Positions 1-30,100 of a stretch of 64,000 nucleotides of DNA are shown in pieces. A program made the translations under genes and the position numbers. The stretch spans positions 26,791,537 through 26,855,536 of the forward strand of contig NC_064440.1 of assembly GCF_023343835.1 (NCBI RefSeq), in the 5' to 3' direction. How positions within the stretch are numbered: position 1 is the stretch's first letter; the number at the start of each line of letters is the position of its first letter. The notes beneath the pieces are model-generated. The model saw only the letters and a program-made list of their open reading frames with translations, searched no databases and was not told where the DNA came from. The stretch is from Lagopus muta (lineage: Eukaryota > Chordata > Aves > Galliformes > Phasianidae).

Positions 1-9145
<9,145 letters not shown>

Positions 9146-9363
9146 TTCCTGGGGTACTGATGCATCATGAACTGTGCTGTTTAAGACTGACAGTTCTGAC
9201 TTAAAAACTTCAGATGTCAGTGTGAGAGGATGGATATTGACTGAAGTGAGGCTGGTGTTTAAAAGAATCACTGTAACCATCAGTTACTGGATTTCATTTA
9301 ACACACGTGTAATTGTTTACAGTCATTGTCCATGCCTACAGATAATTTATTTTGTATTTTTTG

Positions 9364-9369
9364 AATAAA
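9364..9369 (+). terminator. HSPD1: HSPD1 polyadenylation signal AATAAA
   Basis: A canonical AATAAA lies 219 bases after the HSPD1 stop codon, at the end of a short AT-rich 3' UTR. Cleavage would be expected roughly 15-25 bases downstream. It is the first strong signal after the stop. Confidence 0.85.
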
Positions 9370-9462
9370 GACATTTGTACATTCCTGATAACTGAGTGCA
9401 AGATCCATCTACCAAGGTTCTGATTTAAACTTAATTAAGGCACTTGGTATTCTGTTTCAGAA

Positions 9463-9852
9463 TTTATTGGTGCTTGCCAGAACTAGGAAGAACTTGGAAG
9501 CCACTGTGCATAAGACTAGACAACTGTGTACAAAGTAGAGAAATACACTCTTATGTGACCTTCATGTAATAAAACAAACTGCGCAAGAGTATTGATATGT
9601 ATCACCTTATTCCTCTGTACACAAAGCCATAGTTCTGGGATAAACTTGATAGCCCACTTGTAAGATTTACTAGAAATCTGACACTTAAGCCTAGAGGGCA
9701 TTTCTCTGCAGGAGCATCCGCCTGTCTAGAATGTTTCTCTGAAATAGAAGTTACGTTAACTCTGGTAAGAAATACCTGAGCTGAACTGACAGACAGTTCT
9801 TCTGAAATATTAAACAATGATATGAAAATAAGGCACGTGCATTGACTTTATT
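9463..9852 (-). terminator. COQ10B: Candidate COQ10B polyadenylation signals on the minus strand
   Basis: Reading the minus strand, AATAAA occurs at 9852-9847 and again at 9468-9463, about 1.8 and 2.2 kb after the COQ10B stop codon. Either could end a long 3' UTR. Using the distal one would put the COQ10B transcript end within about 100 bp of the HSPD1 AATAAA. Which is used cannot be decided from sequence alone. Confidence 0.5.
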
Positions 9853-11657
9853 TTGCCTTTTCCATACTGCTTGTTTTACATGCTGGAACAATTTCTCACA
9901 GTGCTGTGGGAGGAGGGAGAATGCCCTGAGGGTATGAAACAGGTAAGTTTTCTTTGCTAAGAGTTGAGTAAGTTAGTACTGCTGCTTAAGCATAGTACCT
10001 AGTTGCCTTCTTGGCTTGAGAGTTGTGGTCTTCAGCTCTTTGGATATTACATTGTCTGCACTAGGTGAAGTTTGCCCTTAAAGCCAGCCTTGTATGCCAC
10101 CTACTCCTTTTTTCTTTAACCCAGCACAGCTAGTAAGACTGCTCTGTACCATCTTTCCTTTCTGCTTTCCACCTCCTGTGGTGCTCACAAACCCTTCATT
10201 TTTTTCTTGCACAGTTTCAAAACAAAAAATCCTTTACAGCTCCCCAGGTGCTTTAAAACTGACCTCTTCATCCAGCTGTCACTTTCCCCAGCTGCCTACC
10301 ACTGCTAAGAACTGTCTATGTAAGTCTGTACTAAGAACTGAGGTGAGAAATCTTAGTCTTTTTGGTGAAGTGTTAGGAGATGCCCAAGACTGCTCCAGGG
10401 CCATCCTTTGTCCTGAAATTTATGTCTCTACATTACATGATATCTTGCCACCTATCCTGTAGTACTCAAATGGATTGCAGAGGCTGTGTTGACTGGCCTC
10501 AGCTGGGATACGTGCTTGATCTGAAACTACAGAATTTCATGACTGAAACTAGATGAAATTTGAGAAAGCGCATAGACAGGATCTGAAATTGTTCTAACCT
10601 ATACACCTGTTTCTTTAGAGACTGGAAAGAGTACTGATGTAATGAAGATAATTTAGTGAGAATGAGTTTAATCAAGACAGCTGGTACCACTTACTGCACT
10701 GATAAGTGAAAGGCACAACAGTACTGAGATAAGTAAAATTTTGGTCTATGTTGTGTGTCACTACATGACAGTTGACTTTGGGTGTCTTCACACTATTAAG
10801 GGGAGCATTCCCTCTTTTTAAAGAGCAGTAGTGCAGCACAGAAGGGAGTGTATCCATGCCCTGGCTCTCACTGAGTTAACATTTACTCTTTAGAGAACTA
10901 AGAACTCTGCGTTAGACCTGGCACATGTAGTGTAACCTAATTGCAACACCTAACGATGAAACTGTGGCAAGTAGGTAAGTTCAGATTATCAAACACAATT
11001 GTGCCTGAAGCCCAGTGAGCAAAGATAGTGGATATAGCTGAAACTGCTGTGCTTTGTGTTAGGTGTGCCTCTTGGAAAACTCAGGGGTAAGGCTGCTTTC
11101 TGTTTTTTTTTTCTGTAGCAGTTTCTGGTCAGAATTGAACAGCAGCCAGAGGCACCTGACCACCCCTGTCAGCCACTGGGATCAAAAGCACCAAGTCACT
11201 GATGCTGGGACAAGCATTCCGTATGCCCTAAAGCTAAAATGTCAGGATTTCCCTTTAACTCAACCAGAGTTGAGTGAGTTGATGCTGGTAAGTAACATTC
11301 ACACTGCTAACAGCTAAAACTTGAGTTAATATATTACAATGTTGAAAAGACGTAAGCTTAGATAAGGCAGAAAAACTGATTACAGAAATGGTTCGACAGA
11401 TTAATAATGGTAGCCTAAATTACCTTGCATTACATACATGGCAGTTGCCTGTTACCAATAACACTCTGAACTGCACTTGATAGCAGCTTGAATAGAATAC
11501 ATACATTCAGCTGAACATGTGCGTGTTTTGTACAGTAGAAAATTACACACAAAGCTCAGGTATGAAATGAAATAGGTGCCCCAAAAGGAGCGTAATACCA
11601 CTTCTACAAATGGTGTACAAAAAATGTTTATGGTGGAGGGTGCTGAAGTTTTCCCCA
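9853..11657 (-). other. COQ10B: Probable COQ10B 3' UTR
   Basis: The ~1.8 kb between the COQ10B stop codon and the first good minus-strand AATAAA carries no recognisable coding exon on either strand. A long 3' UTR fits the gene's position, but the extent is inferred. I see no repeat I can name here. Confidence 0.5.
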
Positions 11658-21049
<9,392 letters not shown>

Positions 21050-21379
21050 CCCGGATCCCGCTCCTCGCCGGCTGCCGCCCGCCCGGCGTTGCCCGACTGT
21101 CGCGGCGGCCCGGCCCCGCCCGGCCGCCTATCGGAGCGCGGGGGACGGCGGCGCGGTCACGGGACGGCGGCGGAGCCGGAGGCGGGGCGGGTGGAGCGGC
21201 GCCTGCCCCGGATTGGCCCGGCGGCGAGAGCGGCTATACTTGGGCTGCGCGCCGGGAGCCCCGCGGTGTTCGCGGCCGCGTGACGGGCGGGGCGGGCGGT
21301 GCCTCTCAGCGCCCCTCAGCTGCCCCGGCCGGCGCTCCTCGTGAGGCGCGGGTTTGACGCAGCGTCATCGAAACCTGCG

Positions 21380-24300
21380 TGTCCTCGCTTGGTCCTGGTT
21401 GTAATCCCACAGCGTTGCTTTGCTAGGCGTCTACTCAAAGAAAAAGCGATGTTATTTATGTCTTCTGACAGGTCACCTTTTAAATAGCTCCCTTCAACAA
21501 AGCTGCTTTATAACCACCTCACAAGTGAAGTTGTGGCCGGGCTCCTGTGCTCTGCAGTGTCACGATGTCCGTACTTCCATGCTGTCTGACAGCCCACGAG
21601 TGGTGTTAGCAGTGTCTCTTCGCTCTGTGGTGATGTCTGTCTGTCTGTCTGGCGAATACCCACTCAAAATCAGCACAACGATAACTTCAATAGAAGTTTA
21701 AAAGCTATTTTAGTTGAAGTACTTGAATACGTGGAAATGAGAAGCAGCTGTGGGCAATGTATGACTCCACATGCATGCCTTCTTCAGAAGAGTCTTCTCT
21801 GTCGTTTCATCATCTGTCACTGGCTAAAACATCCATTACTCAACAAGAACTATGCCAGTTAAATAACTGGATCTAACTGGAGTGCCTCTCAATCCCATCA
21901 GGGCACTGTGTTTTTCAGACCTGCTGTCCTGCAGCGTGTTTTCCACTTGGTGGTCAATGAAAACAAGCAGTATTCAAAGCCCTGCATTTTACAGCACAGC
22001 AGGAAAGCAGCCAGGCCAGACAGGCAGGCAGCCCCAGGCCTTGCCCCCACCCCAGACTCCTGCTGCCAGCTCCACATGCTGCAGCATCCATCCTCGCCTG
22101 CTGGCTGCTGTTGGCTGGGTGGTCCTGCATCAGTGAAGGTCGCAGCAGACTCTGTAGATCAGGAGCTACGTCACACGGAGGCCGACTTACAGCATTTACA
22201 GTAACTGAACTACAAAGGTGAGGAATACCCTGAGCCTCTCTGGGGTTTTGTGGGGTTGGTTGGTTGTTTAAATTTGGTGAGTTGGGTGGCTCAGAAACAG
22301 CCTTTACACCTTGGCTGATATCTACTGTTTGCAAACAGATTTGCATTAACTAACTTTGATAGGAAGAGTGGGTCTAATTAATATTGAACACTGTGGGTAT
22401 ACCTGAAAGAGTCATCATGTGGTGCCACAGCAACATATCTTTACTTTTTCTTCTAAACACTCTTTTTTTGTTATACCACATCACGAGAGAATGTTCAGTT
22501 TAAACTCTGGTTATGACCTTTACACAATTTTAAGGCATTTAAGAATAATCAGGGTCCTTTTAAGTGGACAGGGAGAGTAAACTGTGGATGATGTGGCGTA
22601 TCCTGGTTTAAAAGCAGGTTATTTTCTATACAATGCTTTCAGCTCTTCCTACAGATGACAGTAGGGCGGCTGCTTAACATTCCCCTGTGGCAACCAAAGA
22701 TGTGCCAAGCAGAGCAAAAAGCAACCACCGTATTCCCACTTGTAAGTGAATTTCAAACAATGCCTGCAACTGAAACATCTCAAAACTGTAAAGTCTCTTC
22801 ACTGCATCATCTGGCAGGAGAAGGTGATTGATAAGCTTGGGAGATGATTAAGTCATTAGTTAATGATCTCCCAAGAATGCTGCCAGGAACTATGGACAGA
22901 TTTACTATCTCATGCTTCAGTGGATTAATCAGGAGCTACAGTGTAACATCAGGAGAGTGTTCACATGGTACCAGTGAGCTGAGTGTTTCTGGTATAGCAG
23001 GAATTAAAGTATTTGGCTGTAAGCCTAAACCTGAAGGCTTAGAATAGTTATATCTTTGTGAGATGTTGGTGGGCCTGTACATCCAAAAAAGGCTGAAATC
23101 TGGCTGTCTGTACTCACAGACAGTGTAAAATCCAGCTGTTCTGTTGATGCCCTTTCCCATCTCCAAAGAAACAGAGGCTGTATTTCACTGCTAAGGAAGA
23201 GCATTACCACCCAGGTGCTACCCTTGGCCCACCACTGGCTGGGGAGGATCACTGCCCAAGGCAGCACCGGGCAGCACTCACCCAACAGCACCACAGCAGT
23301 GAGGTGACACAGGCCTACTGGCTTCTCTTGAGACACATCTACCAAAGGGGCCTCAAATCCTCCTTAACCTCATCAGCTATCACACACGACTGTCTATCTT
23401 TGTGTTGGATAGTCTGAATCCTGTTCCTGAATAGGTACATCTCCCTGTAGCCTTCCTGAATCTCTGCTGTTCCCAGCTCACGGGATGCTCTGCGCTGTTA
23501 AACTGCAGAGCTGTGGATGTAATGGCTCCTCACTGCTAGGGTATCACATTTATTTTCTGCCTTGTTTTTCCCATGTGTGCAAAGGGGCAAGACCAGCAGT
23601 AGTGTGTTGCCAGTGTGGGGCAATGACATTCACAACTGAGCTCTTTGGGAAATGAGCAAATACAAAAAGTGGGTAAAAGGCAACATGTCCTCCAGGCCTG
23701 TGCCTGCCCAGCAGCAGCCGTCACTGCCCTGAGGTAAGGGCCCAGGCAGCACTGCCAACATTTGGGCCGTGCCCTTAGCTTTATCACATTTGTCATCCAA
23801 ATTGTTTGTTTTCTCCCCCCTCGATGGCTTTTCAGTAAGGAAATAGATCCTATCTACCTCATTTCTTGAGGTCAGAAGCAAAGCTGGAACTGGAAGAGAT
23901 TTATATTTTTTCCTTACTCATGATGTGAGAAACTTGAATTCCATTTCTATGGAGCTGAAACATACCCACTTTTGTTACGTTTCTACTCTTTCAGTCAATA
24001 ATTTTTGCCTTTAATAGACACATACATGTCAGGAAACATGTCACAGCAAAAAAAAGCATAACACAGATCCAGGGTAAACCAAGGCAGGGAGTTGTGACCA
24101 GATCTGTAGCTTTTTGCATAATGTTAATTCACTGTACAATTCCTTATAGCGTTGTGTATGGGAGAAAAAAATTGAATAAGTTGTTCTTGGAAGACCAGCA
24201 GGAGGGAATAGCCACAAGCCTGGCTGCTTGAGTGAACCAGTGCCAATGGCACAATAGAATGGGTAAATCAAGGATAGGAGATGTGACTAGGCACTGCTTT

Positions 24301-26300
24301 TGGCAACAGTACCAGCTACTGATAGCATAGGCTGGCCATGACATTGGATCTGAATCTGTTAATTAAGCAAGACCTTGCCAGCTTGTGACTTAGGTATGAG
24401 ACTGTCTGGAAAGCTTCTGGGCTCTTAAAACCAATGTCCTTCCAATCCGTATAGAAATTTCCATGAGGTATATGGACATGTGAGCACAGGGGATGGATCT
24501 TTGACAGGTAACATAGGAGGGCTAAACCACTAAGTTACCTTGTCCACATCTTGTGGGAGCTATGTAACAGACAAAGTGTTCAGGAAGCAAGGGTGTAGCT
24601 ACATTGGGATTCAGGGCTTTGAGAGGCAAATTACAGGACTGTGGTGAGCGTACAGTATTTGTGAGAGGAAAGGAAAACAAAGCAGAACATAATTTTCTCA
24701 TTGCACTTTACAGTGCTTTATTACAGCACAATTTCTCTTCACTCTTGCAACACAGAACTCCTTTTGTGAGGGAAATGGCATATTCCAAAATCACATTTTA
24801 AAAGTGTACCTTAGGATCACAACCCTTGAGCTCAGTTCTGTTTAATAACTGTGGGAATATAATATTGCTGCCCATAAAGTAAGCTGGAAGTCAGGCTGAA
24901 GAAACAAGAGAAACTTACTGCAAATTGATCTTCATGGTGAACCCAAGCATGTGACAGTTACTTAAAATAGTTGCGGGCATTAAATTCCTGTAGTAGGGAA
25001 TTACTGTCTGCCTTGACCTTATCCTCACATGTCTCTCAACAGCTTGGCATATATCTCTATTCCACAGCCTATGAATGCATCTTTCTATGAATCCAGGATG
25101 TGAGTTTAGTAATACTAAAGAGCAGATCCTCTGTACTTTCAAATGAATCTCTCTTAAGAATATTTAATATTTCAATGCATGCAATTATGTAAAGTATTAC
25201 AAACACTGAACTAGTCAGTAAACTTCTGCAAACTAAGCAATAAAAAAGCAAAGAGACACATAGATGAACTGACTGATCAAACACACTTTCTCACAAACAC
25301 AAAACGTTGGCTTTATATAAGACAGTCCTCAAGAAGCTGAAAAGTTAACTTTCTTAGTGGGAATGATTTATGAGTAGCGAATGCTGCCATCATGCCTTTG
25401 TCCTCTTGTTGGAAATGCATTATGTTTTAACTTTTCAGGCGCTTTTAAGTTGACACAACAAAAATTGGTTTGCTCTCTTTGTAGCAAAGGCTTTCGAGGA
25501 GATTAGGAACTTGGCAGTTGCACAGTAAAACCGCACGATGCTGAATAATTTATGTAAGATTATGTTTTATACCGCATGTTATGAAATATCATTGAAGTAT
25601 TGTATGCTCAAGCAATCAGACTTGGACCTCAGGTTGCGTGGTCAGTGTTGATGTTTTGCTTACTTTCACAGAAAACTGAGAATGATAATTAGCTTGTTCA
25701 CAGCACTTGAGCTTAAGGGAGAGCTTCTGGGGTTTTGGACGGGAACAGAAAAAACCCCATTCAGTTATCATGCATACTGTAGGCAATTATGTTGAAATGG
25801 ATCTATCCCAGCAAAAGAACTGAAATAATCGAAAATCATCAGTTTCCAAAATGAAGCACAAAGCTGCCCGGGGCAGTTGCTGCAGAACAGCCAAGCAATT
25901 AGCCACTGTTTACATTTCGAAGTGCCAGGCTGGGGTGAAGGCTGACACACCTCTGGATGTGCTGCTTATTCTCCTCAGGCACAGTTGGGTTTGTCCGTGT
26001 CCACGTGCCATGTCCCAGAATTAGCTCTGCCCTCAAGTACTCTGTGAGCAGTGTTGTGCCAAGCACAGCAAAGCGACTGCTTTCTAGACTTTGCATACAA
26101 CGCTGCCATTAGCAGCGCTAGGATTAGGTTTACTCCTGCAGTGGCAGCACACTGCTGCTGATACGTGTTTACTGTCAACCCCCGGGCGCCTTGTCAGTGC
26201 TCTGGCACTGGAGTTCCTGTGTTAGATTTCAACTTCCAACGTTTGAGTACATGTACATGTTTTATTCTGCTCTGCAGCAACTTTTCTCCCACACAACTGG
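21380..26300. other. Intergenic spacer between COQ10B and SF3B1
   Basis: About 5 kb separates the two head-to-head CpG promoters. I found no exon-like coding homology on either strand. A tiny TCTG microsatellite is at about 21634-21650. A moderately GC-rich, CAG/CCAGG-rich patch spans about 21990-22150 and another about 23200-23300; neither matches a family I can name. The remainder is AT-rich unique-looking sequence. Confidence 0.6.
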
Positions 26301-27180
26301 CGAACAAAGCCCAAGCAAAGCGGCGAGTAGCAGCGCGGCCCAGCTGCCCTCAGGACCCGCTGCGCTCAACCCCGGTCCGCCGCCATCTTGCGGCAGACAG
26401 CTCACGGCCCGCAGTACTCAAGCCCTCGCACGCATCCCGACCCCTCAGCCTCGCCGCACCGCTATTGGCCACTTCGGCTTCCATGCCGTATTCCTACTGG
26501 CTAGAACAGACGTCAGTCAGGAGGAGGGCGTGCCTCCGATCTCGGCCTGCAGGACCGCCAGGCCGACCGAGCGGCGCTTTTCGCCGCCGCCACTGCGCTT
26601 GCGCAAGGCCTCAGTACTCGGCCAGCCGCGGCGCGGCCCGCAGCTGCGCCTGCGCACTGCTTCTTCGCCCCCCCCCCTCCCCCCCCCCACCCCCGGAACG
26701 GAAGTGCTGGGGCCCCGGCAGTTCCGTCTCGGCGTTGTTCGCGCTGGACAAAATGGCGAAGATCGCCAAGACCCACGAAGGTAAAAGGCCGAAATCCGCT
26801 CGCGGCGGTGCTCTTTGAAGTTGCGCGCTCCTCTCGCGTCTTCTTATTCCTTTCCTCTCCGAACGCGGTCCTCAGGGGAGCCGGGGGCCGGGCGGGCGGC
26901 GGGCGGACTGGGCCCGCTCGTAATGGCGTCGGTGCCCGTATCAGCGCCATGGCCGGGCCGCCTCCTGGCGCTCGGGGGCTGCGCGGCCGGGCCGGGGGGA
27001 GCCGCGCGCCGCCTTTAGCAGAGCGGCGCCGCCCCGAGGGTGGCTCCTAAGATGTCGCCCGCCGGGCGCTGCACGCTGCCGCCTCCCCCCGGTGGCTGCG
27101 CGGCCCCCCCTCGGCCGGGAGAGCCTGCGGTACCGCCGCGCTGAGCGGGCCGGGCGGCGGCGGGAGCTGCTTCGACAAAT
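26300..27180 (+). promoter_or_regulatory. SF3B1: CpG island and promoter of SF3B1
   Basis: A CpG-dense block brackets the SF3B1 start codon. Visible motifs upstream of the ATG include a YY1-type CCGCCATCTTG at about 26380-26390, an inverted CCAAT box (ATTGG) around 26463-26467, a CRE-like ACGTCA near 26510, NRF1-like GCGCNTGCGC motifs around 26596-26605 and 26645-26657, and an ETS/GABP-type CGGAAGTG at 26699-26706. A poly-C tract (about 26668-26690) sits between the last two. This TATA-less set is typical of housekeeping promoters. The open frames through it on both strands are not conserved proteins. Confidence 0.75.
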
Positions 27181-30100
27181 AATGGCACAGGGGGGCAAGA
27201 GGAGGGGTAATGGGAATGGCTTGAGTTTACGAGTGAGCGTTATACAGAAGTAGCCCCATTGAACTGAGTAGAAACTGCTGATCGGTTTAACGTAAAGCGT
27301 GAGTTCAAACGCTTGCAAGATCTGATCTTCAGGCAGTTGCAGAGATTTTGTTCTGTATTAAAAGTATGTTAAGAGGGTTCCTTGGATTTGTTCCTGAGGC
27401 AGAAAGGGCTGTGTGCTGACAAACTCCAGCTTATAAGTAAGATCAATTTCCAAGTATGTGGAGATCTGAAGAAGTGTGACGTCCTACAGTCCAAAGTTTA
27501 AAGTCCTGTACTCCCTTAATGCCCTCACTGCAATTTAGGTATATACGCAAGGTATGTTTTACCAGACTGTAATGTAAGAAGGGAAGTTTGGGTTCCACAT
27601 CTCTTGCACCACGTTATTTTTAAATGCTGAACCACGTGAGTGGTTTTTTCACTGAAAGGATTGGGTTGAACTCTGAGAACGTCTCTAGAATTTCTTCATA
27701 GAAGCCAGAGAATATCTTCCGGTATTGAACAACTACAAGTAAGAAATAGTTTGGCCACAGATGGCCATATGAGGGGCAAGAGAATACTCAGAAGATTATT
27801 TTTAGGTATTATCATATATAAAATTATTCATATATAAAATAATAAAAATATGATTACTTGCTTTGTAAATTAAATATTGATGGTTGTCCCTTGGTGTACT
27901 GTCAGCTGGGAAAAGCACGGTCAGTTATTCCTACCCTCACAAAACCAGGCTAGCAGCTTTGCTACATAGAACAAGCACAAGCCCCAGTGGTGGCCAGGGC
28001 ACTCTGTGTGTGGCTGCAAAAGAAAGAAACATTCTCTACTTTTTTTAGAAGAAAGAAACAATGCCTTTGTGGTCTAAAATCACTTGGTCCTTCCATTGTC
28101 CTCGGTAGCAGTAGAAGCCTCAGGTATTTCATTTCACCCCAGTGCTGCACTGCAGCAACCGCAAACGAAATCAGAAACTTGATCTGCCCTTTGAAGGAAA
28201 TGACCAACCTGAAACACATAACAGACCTGGCAGAAAAGTGCTGCTTTAAGTTGTTTTGGTTCCATAGTTAAGTAGTAGGACAAGTGTGCAAAAATGAAAT
28301 GCCTGAAGGAGTTGTTGGTTGATGGAGTATGTGTGGGACGTCTCTGGAGATGAGAGACCTCTACGGGCAAGACCAAGATCCTAACTCAGCATTAATAGTT
28401 TCTTTCTGCTATTAATGTTTTCAGGAGCAAAATGTCTCTGGTCCTGGAGAACCTGTGCTGTGTGGGATTTCTTGGGGAGCTGAATGTAGGGGCAGGGTTC
28501 AGCTGGGCTCATGGCTGCCAATATAAGGCTTTCATTGGGCTTCAGCTCTCATGAGTCTCTGGGGTTTCCTGCAGTGCGGAGCTGACTGTGCCCTAGGCAG
28601 CTGCAAAGCTCTGGTCAGCCTGTATCTGGATTAGTGATGATTTTACCTTTATTTAATTCTCACCTTTCTTAATTTTTGTTTGTAGGCATCTTAGTACCTT
28701 TTGTAAGCTATTTCTGTAGAAAAGCCTTGTGAAATATATTAACCCTGATGGGGGGAAAAAAAAAAAGAGATGAGCAATAGTAGTAAATAGCTCAGCAGTG
28801 TGTGGTAGAGTTTCTGGGTTATTTGCTAGTAGTATTTCTCTGTAGCTTTTGTCAGTGGTGAATTTCCCTCCAGTTAATGTTGTAGGCAGTGGTACTTCAG
28901 ATGGGTGAAGCACAGAATTGCTGAGGTCAGTAAGGGCATTTGAGATCTAGTCCAGCCAGCCTCTGCAAGCACAGGCCTTGGTATTTCTTCACCCCGTAAG
29001 TGCAGATACAGATGGAAACAGCAGTTGTTTTCATGGGATTAGGTGTACCTTAGTGTACCTGTGTCTTGATCGTGTTTGTTGAAGACAGCTGAATTGCCAC
29101 AACTGATGTTCCTGTTGCTTTTACTAACTCATAGGAGGCGGCGTGGTTAAATTGGTTCCTTGGTTTTGGGGATTACTGAGTTACTGTTCTCTCAAATAGT
29201 GCCAAATTTCCAAGGTCAGTGACTGACCCCAGGGTGATTGGTGTCAGATCCTGATATGTTAGGAGTGCCAAAGCTTCCGTTGGCCCTCCTTGAAGGGCAG
29301 GCAAAAAGTTCAGAAGAGCAGTGGACTCCTCCACGGTGGTGGCAGAGGCAGGAGTTGTCACAAGTCAGATACATTGAGCTGCCTGTGATGGGAGCTGTGG
29401 CTGAAGTTCTGCCTGTCTTGTCAGGTTGTTTTGTTTGTTCAGTGGTAATACAACTTTGCAGTGTAGATATTTTGGATATTTTGTTCTTGAATAAGGTGTT
29501 CTATTGAATGTTCCCAGGCATGCCTACTCACGCTACCTCCTTTAAATGGATTTCTTTAAATTAGCAAAATCAGTTTATTAATTGGCGATAACATCTTGAA
29601 AGCTGCTTTTAATGAAAACATTAATTGGGAAAGCCCTGTGCCGTGTAGTGTTGAGAAATACTGTTGTGCTGTAACTACCTTCCCCACCATTTCTTTGGGA
29701 GATGGGATGTGTTAACAGTAGTAGTTTTGAATGGTTTGCTTCGGACCGTAGTGCAGCTGGATTAAACTGTCCTGGATAATATTACAGCTTTAAGAAAAGC
29801 TGCTTCTTGTACATCATTGTTTTATAGTTTCATGTGATAATTGTATGTAGTTAATTAGTTAGAGATGATCTTTGAAACTGAGTGGTTTGCTGAACGTAAT
29901 GATACAAGCCTTGCATTTTGTGTGTGTTGAAAAAGACCCGAGTGTTTGGGTATGTTTCCCCTAGATATCGAAGCGCAGATCCGAGAAATCCAAGGCAAAA
30001 AGCCTGCCCTTGATGAAGCACAAGGAGTAGGCCTCGACTCCACCGGGTATTACGATCAGGAAATTTATGGTGGCAGCGACAGCAGGTTTGCAGGATACGT

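Noticed and set aside
26165-26818. Long plus-strand open frames across the SF3B1 promoter (197-217 codons)
   Set aside because: They run through a CpG island in frames other than SF3B1; low stop frequency in GC-rich DNA explains them, and the true start is the MAKIAKTHE methionine at 26753.
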